Source of the DNA: Opisthocomus hoazin
Taxonomy: Eukaryota > Chordata > Aves > Opisthocomiformes > Opisthocomidae
Length of the DNA: 64,000 nucleotides
Assembly: GCF_030867145.1 (NCBI RefSeq)
Contig: NC_134422.1
Span: forward strand, 9,062,531 to 9,126,530
Direction: 5' to 3'
Below, one piece after another: positions 38,901 to 51,198 of the stretch. Within the stretch, counting starts at the first letter, position 1, and each line of letters starts with the position of its first letter. Position numbers and translations under genes: made by a program. Below the pieces are notes generated by a model. That model made no database searches, was not told where the DNA came from, and worked only from the letters and a program-made list of their open reading frames with translations.

Positions 38901-41900
38901 TTTTATGAAGTTGTTCTAATACATTCGTGCCATGACAAAGCTCTGGAAATAGAATTGATTTGGCTTGAATGTTTGAGTAAGACAGTTCACAATGACCTCA
39001 GAAGTATCTCCACAGTGAAAATAGTGTGAAAAAGAAAATTTCCACAACCCAGATTTTAAAGGGAAAGGAAAGATGTTGTTGCATGAAGAGCTTAAACTCA
39101 AAGCTGGTCAAGTGAAAACTGAAATTCGCTGCCACGCTGGGACTCCCAGGGAACTGTATGCAACAAGATACTGGCCTGAGGGCAGCTCCCTGCCCACAGG
39201 GCTGCACCACAACTCCTGCCCTGTTGCTAAACATCAGAGAGAGGCAAGAAGGACAGGCAATCACTCCAAGGCCAGCGAACTGCCCCTTGGACTTGCCGTG
39301 GCAAGCTGCACACCAAAAGCTGTTCTTGTGTAAGATTCACCACAAAACCACCCAGGGCAGGAGGAGTCTTCAGGCAAACCCACTGGACAGGCTTCTTGCT
39401 ACTAAGGCTAGCTCCATGCTGTCACAACTGTAGCTGGCATGAAAGTTCATTCTGTCTTGGGCCGCACCAACAACTTCTGAGATCCATAAATATCCTGTTA
39501 CCCAGGCTCCAGTCCCAGCTTTGCCTCTCCTGCATTTACTCGCAGTCAGGACTGGGGGGCTTTAGTTGCACGGGATGCAACTAAAATCCACTGCATTCTC
39601 CCACTGATGCCAGTTAGCATAGGGCAGTAATAAGCACGTGCTTTACTTGGACTTTTATTGGATTAGATCCTTAGAAGAAGGTAGCTACCTACATGGTAGC
39701 TGAGCCATAGCCTTGCAGATGGCTGAAAAATTGCCAGATCTGTGACTACGCTCGTGCTGGGGCACTTCACGTTTCTTCCAGCTCCGTGAGTGAATCTGGG
39801 TAATCCGCAGCAACAGGCTCCTTCTTTTAAGATGAAGGTAGGAGAAGGAGGAAGGAAGAACTGCCACTCTCCTCTAGGGACATTTGGCTGGTCCTGTTAA
39901 TGCCAACAATTTAATTACCCTTATCTTTTTTATCCCTCTCTTCCACACTGCAGAGAAGCAAAAGCAGACTGAGAGCAGCACACACCTGGTTTTCCTGGAG
40001 GAGATGAAGAATGTGATTTACCTATTGAACAGCAACAGGACCTTAAGTAAGAATATGAAGATTCAATTTAATAATCAGCTAGGAAAATACACACTGTCTG
40101 TACTTTAAATTTGATCCATACAGCCACTGAAGAGTTTAGAAAATTGCTTCATTCACGTTCATGTGCGTGCGTATCAGTGGTCAGCTCCATAGGCATTTGC
40201 TAAGACTACTGTTCATTTCAGATAGTTCTTGCCATTTCAGCTCTGAAAAAAATCTCACTTTTTGTACCTATATGAAGTATTATTTAAAAGTCAAAGACTT
40301 CTGGTTACCTGGCAACCTATAAATGAAGTCTTTGGAAAAGGAACCTGAAAGGAGAGACCTACTGAATATCAGTCTTCTTTCTACATTGTAAATGAAGCTG
40401 TCTCACAAAGACATAAAATACAAATGGGTCTTTCCACTCTGGGACTAGTTTATCATTAGGAGTATTAGCAAAATATAAAAATATAAATACATTTATATGA
40501 ACAAAGATGGTAAATATTTTCACTATCCTGCACCAGTCTGAAATTTCACCTGAGCTGCAGAAAAGCCTCAGCTCTCTTTGAAAGGTTGCAAGTGTTTAAA
40601 CTTAATTAATTTAACTGCACTGGTTAAAAGCGGTTAGAGGAGTATGCCTGAGTGCATATTGGTGCAGCCAGGCCATTGCCATTTTCTCCACTGCTGGCTT
40701 CAACCCTGTATGGAAAAACTGCCCTGATCTCCCATCAGAGATACATCAGGACCTCAATGCTGGCATCTGTCCAGGTAACAATACGTTGAGAAAACATTTT
40801 TATTTTAATTGCTTTTGTAATTCTGAAGCATAACCTGACTCTAGATATGAGCTAGAGAACATTATGGGTATTAGAGCAAGCAGGATGAAAACTGAAGAGT
40901 GAAATGCCAAACAAACCCTTCTGAAAGGGGTGGTGAGCCCGGGCATGCAGGTTGCTCTTTCCTCTCGCCACTCCCTGCGAAGCACAGGCTGTTCTCCGCA
41001 GATGCAGCAGCAGCACACTGGCAAGCAGCTGAACACATCTAGCACAGAGATGTCTGATTTGGTATTAATATTATTGCAGATGTATGTTAGAGGGGCAGAT
41101 GTATAATCTGGGACTACATCCAAATTGTCTTCTAAGGCAATAAGATAACCAGTAAGAATTTCTTCCTTTTTATTGTTGCTCATTCCTCCTCCTGTCCCTT
41201 AAAAACTAAAGCAAGGAAAAAGAAAGAAAAGAAAACCTACATTTTTTTAAAAAAGGCAAAACAAAAAACCAGACTGAAGCATCAGTTCTATGGCATATCA
41301 TCAAAGACTTGATTATCTCTGAAGGTGCAGTGGCTTTTGAAGTAAATAAACATTTAAACCTGCCATATTGTAGAATGACCTTATTTAACTGAAGATCAGA
41401 CCTCACCTAACAGCTCATGCCCATAAAGAAGAGTAGGGTCTTAAAATGTGTTTCAATATTTCCTTTCACAGTTCCTATCAACAGCTACCCCTCACCCTCC
41501 CACAGAGGTGTCTGTTCTCTCTGCACTCTTGGCTGAGAGTACCGTAGGAAGGCAGGTGTCAGACAGGACTTTGTGCTTGTACAGTTACTTCCCTTTGAAA
41601 TAAGTAGCAAAGCAGAAATGATAAAAGCTAGAGACACTGCTCATCTCCCGGGTAAAATTCAACAGCTCAGAGTAGGGTGGGATGCCAACGCTCCTGCATT
41701 GTTCCCGAATGCACACATTCTTACGGAAAGAACCGTAAAGCCATGAAAGAATTTTTCACGTGTTCCTTTTCAATTAGATCACCAGGTGTAGGTAAATAGG
41801 CTGGAAGAGGGTAAAAAAGTCCCTGCCTGGCTTAACCTCACCTGTAACAATATTCTTCAGAATGTCTTGGAAAAATACAGAGTGGATAATTAAAAAATGA

Positions 41901-42847
41901 AGCTTCTTCCTACTATTTCATACAAACATGAAGAACAAGAAAGGCCTTGCAATGGTGCAATCAAAATTCATTCTTCCTGGGGTTTGTTCTTTGAGGCCAG
42001 CTACAGAAGCTGCTGTGCTGGAAGATGCTAAGAGGAAAGAGGACTATTGTAAGGTTTGTTATGTACATGATAACAACAGCAAGTTCATCAATACAGATAG
42101 GAAAAAGATCTGCCAGAGCTACTGTTTGTTATACAGTACTGTCATCCTTGGCAGGGAAAGAGAACTACAGAATCTTGTGGTAGAGTAATTACAGTAATAT
42201 CAGACTCTATTTCTTCATCCCCCCAAAAAACCCAAGCCTCAAACCCAAAGCTGTTTTTCCACATAAATGTCACATCCCAGAAACATTGAAAAGGCTTTTT
42301 GATGACTGAGAGCTGTGATACTGAATTCATGAAAGCAACAGAGTGCTGGCCTGGGTTCCATTATTGGTGAAAAGATGGGAAACAATCAGATCACTCCTGA
42401 CAACTTGAAAGCTTAGCAGGAGAAAAAACAAAGTACAACAGGATTTCACAAATCACTAGGCCCAGGGTGATAAAAATGTTTTAGTTACTTATAGAGGAGG
42501 AAACAAAATTTTCCTAATCCTGAATCACAGGCTGTGTCCTAGCTGGATGCACTGTTCAGATCCAGCAGACGTAAAATACTCAGGAAATAAATAATCAAAT
42601 TGGAAACAGCTACAGATTACTGAAGTAACAAGATGAAAGTCCACCAAGTATCATTCAGCCTTCAGAATGCACAGATGAATGTAAAGAAACCCCTGAATCC
42701 TGTATTACTTAAAAGTTACTCTTCTAAACCCCAAAGACCTTTCATAAGATTCTTGCAGCTGAAATCAGAAATAAGACTCCAGTTAATTTTAGTAGATGCC
42801 TGTAGGTAGCCCATACAGTATAATTAGTCATCTGGAAACTGGGGAAA

Positions 42848-42858
42848 GGGGGGGGGGG
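42848..42858 (+). repeat. G11 homopolymer
   Basis: Eleven consecutive G preceded by 'ggggaaa', in otherwise AT-rich intergenic DNA. Confidence 0.9.
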
Positions 42859-43588
42859 TCGTCTACTATAATTGTTTTCATTTTCCTGAGACAAAAAAAA
42901 GCATGAGCACTTTAAACAAGCATATATCAAATACCATCAGGTGTACTTCTTCACTGAGTTCAATGAAAAAAATTAACAGAATGCAGCTGAATGCCTAGAA
43001 TATAGTACTCTGCACCATGCAGTGCAACAATTGTGCACAATTAAAGCCTACTGTGCAATTTTGTTACCATAAAAACTCACTGACTCACACCAATTGAAAA
43101 ATCTAAACCAGCCTGCTACAGAATCACTTTCCACAATTAAATGCCAATTCACAATTTCATCTCTGTGGCCAAAATACATTTCTCAATTTGGTCTGATCTT
43201 TTGACAGCTGTGGTGTTTAAAGCTCAAGCTCTGAAAAAGTGAACAAGAATTAGCATTAAAATAACTTAGAACACACTTACATGTTTCATTTCTAGGAAAT
43301 GTGCTTCTCGTTGCACTGTTGGAAGCTCGTAATAGATACTGCATAATTAAGACCGTCTTGAAGCTTTGTAAAAAAATTTTAGAAATATAGGAAAGCTGCA
43401 TTCACGCTGTACAAGAATGAATAGTGCATACTCATTTATTTGTATGAAATCCACAGCGTTTAAGTGCATGCTTGTGTTTGTTATTTGACACCTGACAATT
43501 CATTTAGCCCACACATTTACTTAGAGTAGCGATACTACGGAGGCCAACTGAATATGGTTCCTTTGCAGAATACATTACAAAGAATAAG

Positions 43589-43616
43589 AAATTTAAGACT
43601 TCGAAGTCTTAAATTT
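43589..43616 (+). repeat. Perfect 28-bp palindrome
   Basis: The left arm aaatttaagacttc (43589-43602) is followed with no spacer by its exact reverse complement (43603-43616). The centre is TTCGAA. The next pair outward mismatches. No reading frame, CR1 or SINE homology surrounds it. Confidence 0.95.
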
Positions 43617-45399
43617 AAGTAAAAGTGCTTCTCAAAGTCAGAAATTTACACAGATTCCAAAACTTACTAAAAGGCACTGCAATGGGAACTGGAAAGAGAG
43701 AAATCCCATGAAAGTGCAAGAGGTATTGTAGCCTCTTTTAATAGATAGCATCTTAAATCTCCAGGTGATTTATGAAAAGAGATGTATTTATATTTAAGGA
43801 TGTCCAGCATTTCCCAAAAATAATGTTCTTCTATCCCTGTCTTTGAAGAAGGTGTTTTCCCACTGGGTTCAATAAGGTTATAGTTTCATTCTTTGTACAT
43901 TTTAACAGCTGGGGCTCAAGGGATCCTAAGCATCTCTACTCTTGCATGGATAAAAGCTCATAAAGTATCAGTTACCGGTGATGATGAATACTGTCAAATT
44001 TTTAGTGCAAAAAGATTATTAGGTCTAAATTTATCCAAATAAATATTGCTAATATTACCAAGAACTGTGTTCTGATTATGAGTAGAAAGCAAAAGGAGAA
44101 TGAACTAGAAAATCAGTGGAATGGAGATGATATGCCAAGATTAAAAATGGGTTCTTGAAAAAATGTTGTGGTGGCTGTTAGTTATTTACCAATCCCTTTG
44201 GGGTAGCTATACAAGATTTTTGTTAGGCACCCATATAAATACAAACTCAATAAAATATGCTGCTTCTCCTGACTTGTCATCCTCAAGAGCTCCTATATGA
44301 CACTATCCAGATCTCATAGACCTGCTATTTGAAGAAGTCCTGACCAGACATGGAAGATGAAATAATTTGAAATATTACCTCCGTCAGTTTGAGCAACCCA
44401 CATACCATCGGGTAAATGAATTTTTAATTCCTGATATTGTCCTCTCCCCGATATGTATCCTTTTCCTTCTGTAAACTGCTCCTCTTACTGTTATCCCTTT
44501 TCTCTAATGAGAACCTGGCTTAGGCTGCTAAGCCTGTGACTTCAGCAGCCGTGGGCCAGGAGAGAAGCTTTGAAAAGCAACAATTTAAAGCAGCCTGGCT
44601 CTCATGCAGACTTGCAGTCTCTGAGTGGCTAAGACTATCTGCTGTCTCTGTAATTCTTCAGCTGTGAGGCTGCAAGTGAGAATTACCTCTAGACAAGAAA
44701 TTTTTATTCTGCTGTTCTGTATATCTGTTTTATTTAGTTTTCAAGAAAGATAATTTTGGGAGCAATAGCAACTCTGGCCATTTGAATTCATTTTGGTTTT
44801 TATGCAGAAGAGCTGTTTATACTACTAACGCTCTCCGAAAGACTGTCATATGTGATGGACACATTCTTTCTTGGTAAAGAAGACTACACACAGATTTATG
44901 TTATTGCTAAATTATTTTGTATTTAATACACCTTTAGGTCGTCTCTTTATATCTTCAAAAATTTTTACTATAGTAAAATGTTGCTGTGTTTGGACAAAGA
45001 AGCCGAGGTCTCTTCCTCAGAAAATGGATCATGAAATCCTTCCACTGGAGCCATTAGGTTTGTTTCACTTTCAGAGTCTACCTCGTCGCTCAAAAATTAC
45101 AAAATGTTATCATGTTCAGCCACTTCAGGCCTGGCTTGCAAGACAACACAATGTCCCGCAAGAAAGGATGAGAAAGAGGTTTTGAATTTTGAAATTCAAT
45201 ACACATTTGTACATTAAATTTCAAATCGGAAACCACAGCAGACAAAACATGTTGTTTGCTGTTATAAAAAGGCATGCTTTGAGACACTGAGCTGTACCCA
45301 GGCAGTCAGAGAAAGTGAGTAGGAGCAACTGTGCCGGACGGAGAGAAATCTGTCATCCATTTGTCTCTGCTCTTTGAACCTCAGGCTGGATTGCTAGCA

Positions 45400-46980
45400 A
45401 GGGAGTGCGCAGGGCACACCTCGCCCCAGGAACACCCTTCCTCTCACATCCCTGCGCCGGAGTTTAACCCAGCAAGGTGCTACTGACTGAGCCCAGCCTT
45501 CTGTGCTTGGGCACAGAGGTGATCTCGCTACCTGCAACGTCCAGCCTCAGCCTTCAAATCTTCCCAGCACAGGGCGAAGCTCCACCCTGCCACAACCCGC
45601 TGCCCACCAAACATCTGACCAGGCCAAGCCAAGCCGTGCTGCCGTCACCACAGCAATGGGTGCCAGGGGCGAGCTCTCAGACCTTGCCTGGAAAGCCCGG
45701 GCCTGCGAATTGCCCATGGCAACGACACCAGGCCCCACTGCGGGCCCCGCCAGGCCTGTGGGAGGGAGGAATACAGCTCCCGGTCCACGAAAGCACACAC
45801 ATGCTGAGGAAACAAACTGGGAACTTCTGGAGTGTTTTTCTGAGCTGGTTTACCCCATCTCATTGACGAGCACAGCACGTTGGCTGTGCGGGATGGCATA
45901 ATAATAAATAAATGTAGTAGGCATTTACGTGGGCCGCACTGCAACATCCCGAGGAAACAAAGGCAATGTCAAAGCAAGTCTGTGGAGACCACAGAAGTGG
46001 ATCAGAATGAAACAGCACCAATATGAGCTTATGTTAATAAGATTACCATTTCAAGGCCATATATTGGCAGGTCCTTGAGAACCACTTCATGTCATTGAGG
46101 CAACAGGGAAAACAATTTGTCCACGAGAACCCGTGGGTGCGCGGTCGGGACTACAGGGCCACCGAAGGACAAGGTCGTGCAAAGACACAGGGAAAGATGT
46201 TTCCTCATGGGGAAAGAATAAACTAACAGAGCCAGATACCGATTCAATGGCTGTGCCAGCTTCGGAACTCCAAACAGCGCTACAGACCTCCCCCCGCACC
46301 CAGCCCGCGGGTCTGTGAGAGGAGCCCGAGGTGCAGCCACAGCCGTCGACAGCAGAACCCCTCAGAAACGTGCCAGAGGCAGGAGCACTACCCCGAAATC
46401 CTGCCGCACGGGGTCCGGGGGCTTCCCTGTGAGGAGAGGCCGGGGCTGCCCATGCCGGACACAGCTGCTTCCAGCCGGGTCTGCAGGGCACAGCTGAGCC
46501 CGTCAGCGATGCCAGCGGCACCTCTGGGAAAATGTATTTAAGAAAGGGCAAAATGCCGCAGAGGTGGTGAGGAATGAGGAAAAAAGTCAGAAACAGCCCA
46601 ACGGGTGCCGAGATCTGGGGAGGAGGAGGAGGCACTCCCAGTGCCCGAGCAATAAATTAAATTCATTTTCCCCCCAAGTTCAGCCTGTTTTGCCCATGAG
46701 GGGGATTGGCAAGCGATCTCCCTGTGTTTATCTTGACCCACAAGCTTTTTCCTCTTATTTTGTCCCCCGGTCCTGTTGAGGAGTGGGAGTGAGAGCACGG
46801 CTGGGTGGGTGCCTGGCCCTCAGCCAAGGCCGACCTGGTGCTGCCCTGTGCGGCCCCGGGGCACCTCTGGCTTTACATACGGCCAACAAATTTTCCCTTC
46901 GTTCATCAGAATTTTAAAAAGTGGTTATGAACTCCCAGAAGCCTCTCCATCCACACAAGTCGCTGGCAACGAACCGCAGC
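45400..46980. promoter_or_regulatory. GC-rich, CpG-bearing island in AT-rich intergenic DNA
   Basis: The base composition rises clearly above both flanks. CpG is frequent at 46120-46180 (about seven in 60 bp) and 46290-46460. Elsewhere in the window CpG is scarce. Several long open frames here (for example minus 46087-46635 and plus 45477-45866) are what GC-rich DNA gives by chance: some begin at GTG, and they show no recognised domain. A CpG-island promoter or enhancer for an unannotated noncoding transcript is the simplest functional reading. Confidence 0.4.
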
Positions 46981-48892
46981 TTCTCACTCCCTTGTCTTCC
47001 TCTGACATTTAAACCTGGGAGGCTGAGCACAGCTGTTGGGACCTTGCTCCCTCCTAAGCAGCCGGCTTGCCAGTGTGCACACATCGCCTGCCACGTCTTA
47101 GAACAAAACAACAACAAAAAATCAGCCAGGATATGAAAATGGGACTAAGAGACAAGGATACATTTATGTAAAGTACGTGAAGTGATTAGAAAGGATGGCA
47201 AGGTCTAACAGCTAAGGCTTTTCTTCTCATTTCTTGGAGACGACATTTGGTGACACTACTTAGACTAGCATCGCAACGGTCGACAAGAGTGCCACACTGT
47301 CAGTACTCCTGCCCGGGTGAGTTCACTTCATGATAAACTCTACGACACCAGCACAAACTCTGTGGGCTGGAAAGCATAAGAATACCTCTACAAGTACACC
47401 CACTTGGGTCTGTCCCAGTGACTTTCTGTCATAGTATTTTTTCTTATTTTGTATTATGCCATGTAGAATTGCAAATTCTATGCATTTAAGCCCTTCAACA
47501 TCAGTCAGTATTACATGTGATTGCTTCGTTATTGCACCTTGCATACCTGCACCCATTTCCTAAAGTGCATATGAATGATGCACTTCAGTGTGATGATCCA
47601 TTAATGCAACACATGCATCTTCTCCCTTTGACTGGCCATGTCTTGCTACCTGTAAGGCCAAGGAGGAATTCTGAGCTGAACACCAGGTATTGTGTCAGCT
47701 ATCAGGTTAGGCTTCCTGCGTGTATCTTGTAATTGTCTGAATATTTCAATAATTGTGCATAATATGATATTGCTATTTAGATAAATCACCTCATACAGTG
47801 TATATTTGATAATGTGATCTCTGGTTGACAAATAAATACCTGAAAAGCGTATCAGTTTCCTAGTTCTTGCAGCATATTTCATGACACGGTGTCTTCACCT
47901 TTCTTTCACTTGGGACAAATGATAATTGAATGGAGTGAGTAAAGCTAGACTCGGAATACCAGACCAACCTGCTAGCCTGGAAAATCCTACACTGCTGTTT
48001 GAGCAAGATGGACATTTACAGACCATGGACTAGAGCCAAGGGGTTCAATTAGCTGTATACCTTTCTCTCAAGCAACTGCAGGCAAAGAAATTTTGCCAGC
48101 CCTGGATTTAAAATAAAAGAACAGACAACCAGTAAAGGATCATCAATAGTAGTAAATAAAACTAGCATGCTAATTAAGAGTAAATAATTATTCCAGTGTA
48201 TATAACCTATTCTAAAAGAGATGCTCTGCAGGCAGGAAAGTTAAAATAGTAGCAAGTACCTACTTACTTTACAAAAAGGTCAAGGCTAGTGACATAAGAA
48301 CAAGTCCCTACATGAAAAACAATAACAATATTAAAAAGGGTAAAGGGCAGTCTGCCCTTCTGCTCTCCTGGCATGTTTTGTTCAGCCACATCCAGAAATT
48401 TATAACAAGCATGTAGCCATGAAATTATTGAAACCAAGAAGCTATGTACTTCAGTTACTAAATAATTAGCAATAGTATCGTTATTATTAACATGACTATC
48501 ATTCATAAAACAAAATTTTTGGAAATAATATTAAAAGACGTCATTCCAAGTACAGTGCAGAGAAGAAGTGAGTCAGTAATTAAGGTAGAAATCGAAAGAT
48601 AAAATTTAAAACTCTCTATTACTCATGGGGTCATGGGCAACAGTGAAGTCACGCTAAGTATAAAGAATTAATTCACGTGATCTACATTGCCTCATGCAAT
48701 CAGCAAGGAGAAAGACAAATGTCTGTTGCTCCTACTCTTTCGTTTTTACTGTAACAGTGAGCCCCAGGTATATCTCCCCCTTCCAGTCATATAAATTTTA
48801 ATTTGATACCAAAAAAATCTACTGAAAAATTACAAAACCAAATTAACAGAAAATAAGTACCATATGGGCCGCATTTAGAGACAGTTACTTAC
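46981..48892. other. Intergenic DNA, nothing recognised
   Basis: AT-rich sequence between the CpG-rich patch and the candidate exon. No repeat family, RNA gene or domain-bearing frame was seen. Confidence 0.5.
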
Positions 48893-49049
48893 CCACTGTA
48901 AGGGTTTAACTGCAGATTATCCTTTAAAATCAGATTTTTTAGTTGATGTAAACTAGCACAGCTCCCTTTAAATAAATGGGCCCATGCCTTTTTGTCCCAG
49001 TTGATGATCCAGCCTGTAACATTCTTGGAAGAAGTGCGATTTTGTTCAC
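48893..49049 (-). other. Candidate orphan exon (157 bp) with open frame and strong splice sites
   Basis: On the minus strand the segment starts after tctctgttcag and ends AGTGG/GTAAGTAA, a near-ideal donor. Only one frame is open, giving 52 residues that run through Trp-Ile-Ile-Asn-Trp and end Asn-Pro-Tyr-Ser-Gly. The other two frames have stops. I do not recognise the peptide. It lies about 23.5 kb upstream of GPR39 on the same strand. If spliced to the GPR39 acceptor at 25337 it would not join the receptor in frame, so it could be a noncoding leader exon, an exon of an unrelated gene or lncRNA, or chance. One open frame of this length is not rare, so the donor is the main evidence. Confidence 0.3.
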
Positions 49050-49227
49050 CTGAACAGAGACTCAGTGGGAAGCCTCTGAGCTCCAAGTTGTAAGTCAGTG
49101 TTCACAGCAAGCAGAGTTTCACACCACACCTGCTGAGATGCTTCAGCTATCCTGAATTCTCCAAAAGTACGCTTTGTCTGCAAAAAAAAGTAAAAAAGCC
49201 CTCCCAATACAGCAGCAAATTAAGCAA

Positions 49228-49245
49228 GGGAGGGGGGAGGGAGGG
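49228..49245 (+). promoter_or_regulatory. Compact G-quadruplex motif
   Basis: Four G-runs of 3, 6, 3 and 3 are separated by single A bases. Four runs with one-nucleotide loops form the classic stable parallel quadruplex pattern. It lies 179 bp on the upstream side of the candidate minus-strand exon at 48893-49049. Quadruplexes are common near promoters, but the link here is positional only. Confidence 0.8.
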
Positions 49246-50011
49246 ACAACCTATTTTTAAAACCCATAAAATGCAGAGAAATCTCAGCTCAGTGGGAAGG
49301 TGAGTATGTGGGCGAGGGGTAATTTTTGAGATACATCTTCAGAGAAATACAATTTACATGTAAGTAATTATCCCTTCTGTAAAAGACACACGTTTCAGAC
49401 TCCCAACCTCTGGAAACTAGACTGTCTCCAAGGAGTAAGTTTGTGCATACTAAGATAGGGAAAAGAAAAATGCAGTAGGTTTGTGGGACTACCACGTGAT
49501 TAAAAAACAGACAAAAACCACACCAGGGTACAACTACAATCAGTCCATTTACCAGTGGAGGAATTTCTCCTACCTAACCTGAGCTTGGCGATTTGTAGAC
49601 TGCAGCAAAAGCATTTTTAGAGGCACATCAACAGGTTTAGAGGCAATGAGGTGGCTCAGAGGAAGCAAACATTCTGTCTCAATAGACTGTGGATGGAGAG
49701 GGATGAAATATTATTGCTACCAGGATGTTTTCAAAATGTTTTTTTACTATACGCAGATTTTTCTAAGACAGAAAAGTAAATATGCAGACATCTCTGCATA
49801 TTCAAAACATCTTTTGGGTGTTTTGATGCTGCAAGGTGCGTCTGGGGTAAGTAACACTGAAAATAAAAATTATTGCACTGCTTTAAAAATAAATAGCTCA
49901 TAGAATAATTAAACATTAAAAATGTTGCATCTAGATGGGCCTGGTTTTGTCAAGTTCTGTGTGAGTTATCTCCCGGCTATAAAAGCAGCTAAGTGACCTC
50001 ATACTAGGATA

Positions 50012-50317
50012 AATCACAGAATGGTAGGGGTTGGAAGGGACCTCTGTGGGTCATCTAGTCCAACCCTCCTGCCGAAGCAGCGTCACCTACAAGTAGGCTG
50101 CACAGGTGGGTCTTGAATATCTCCAGGGAAGGAGACTCCACAACCTCCCTGGGCAGCCTGTTCCAGGGCTCCGTCACCCTCAGTGGGAAGAAGTTCTTCC
50201 TCATGTTCAGACGGAACTTCCTGTGCTTCAGTTTGTGCCCATTGCCCCTTGTCCTGTCGCTGGGCACCACTGAAAAGAGTTTGGCCCCATCCCGCTGACA
50301 CCCACCCTTCAGATAAT
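50012..50317 (-). mobile_element. CR1 LINE 3' fragment, about 305 bp
   Basis: This copy aligns over its whole length with the 3' part of the 4277-5328 copy: the last RT-region codons, including the short [10 protein letters not shown] stretch, plus the 3' tail. Relative to that copy it lacks about 12 bp near the end of the coding region, and the usual stop is lost, so the frame runs on into the tail. The 5' truncation point falls directly against an AT-rich repeat (50313-50390). It is a nonfunctional insertion in the upstream intergenic side. Confidence 0.93.
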
Positions 50318-50390
50318 AATAATAAATAATTATTTAATTAATTATTAATTAAATAATAATACATTTAATAATTATTTAATTAATATTAAA
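50313..50390 (+). repeat. AT-only repeat abutting the CR1 truncation point
   Basis: Almost pure A/T built from 'taat' and 'atta' units. An 18-bp segment (aataattatttaattaat) occurs exactly twice, at 50325-50342 and 50367-50384, with a partly inverted unit between them. Local hairpins are therefore possible. It begins where the CR1 copy at 50012-50317 stops matching CR1. Confidence 0.85.
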
Positions 50391-51141
50391 ATGATACATC
50401 TGTTGTTACAGGTCCTACATTGCAGCATTGAAGGCACAGCTGTGCAGAAAGGGATGCCAGGGTGACTCTCCAGAATGAGGCATATCTCTGCACGTAGATA
50501 AACCTAAAATCACGAGTGCCATGATCAGCATGGTCCAATTGGTATTACAGCGTTTGGCTAACTCCAGAACCTGAAGATCAGGCTCTGCTTTACTGGTCTT
50601 TGATGGGGACTGCTGCTCAGCATACCTTGACTTCATCTAAGCATTGCAACATGACCTATTAGGTTCCTGTGAATTTAAGTGTTATGTCCTCTCCCTACAC
50701 TTGGTATCTCCAGGGATCACCTCATCAAAGTCAAGTTAATCTACAGAGATGTCCTGTGTGAAGGAGCTTTCAGACTTGAGCTCGATTTGATCCATCCCTT
50801 CCAGCTTCGGGAACTGCTGATGCCTACCTTGAGAGGCAGAACTAGAGATGGGCAGATGGAGAGGAATTGCAAAGTCTTCACTTTGCATTTGTGCCACACT
50901 ATTTAGCTCTCTCCCTACCCTTCTCTCCTCCTTGGCTTATTCCTTTTCCTAGTCTCCTACAGATGTGGTTTTTTAGGAGCCTAGGTCAGTTCCTCAAGCA
51001 CTGACAATCTCGGACGTAATTTCTTTTCGACTTTTCTACATCTCCATTACTGCAGCTCTGCTACACTGGTCCCTTTAATACAGGCACAGTGTCTGTAGTA
51101 GCAGGAATCGAGATAAACTGACATTTGTTACATTGAAGAAT

Positions 51142-51198
51142 AAGTCTTTTAGCTGTTTGGAGCAATCCCTACTCTCTTTTTAAACAGCTAAAAGACTT
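51142..51198 (+). repeat. Inverted repeat, 17-bp perfect stem and 23-nt loop
   Basis: aagtcttttagctgttt (51142-51158) pairs perfectly with 51182-51198 across a 23-nt loop. Pairing ends at both edges, with only scattered matches further out. The geometry is that of a short hairpin: the stem is shorter than a typical pre-miRNA (about 22 bp or more with a few mismatches). It could instead be the pair of termini of a small deleted DNA transposon. Confidence 0.9.

Larger units (their letters stand above)
25836..45399. other. Upstream intergenic DNA, no gene recognised
   Basis: AT-rich sequence with a MIR-like remnant, a GA tract, a G11 run and a 28-bp palindrome, all listed separately. At 31539-31551 and 31579-31591 the 13-mer cttgaaggaactt is repeated, with an inverted 'agttcctt' between. 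The plus-strand frame 33194-33454 follows a pyrimidine-rich stretch (33140-33195) but has no matching donor or known domain. Confidence 0.5.

Noticed and set aside
46087..46635. 182-codon minus-strand open frame in the CpG-rich patch
   Set aside because: It begins at GTG, is proline- and serine-rich as expected of GC-rich noncoding DNA, overlaps other frames, and shows no domain.
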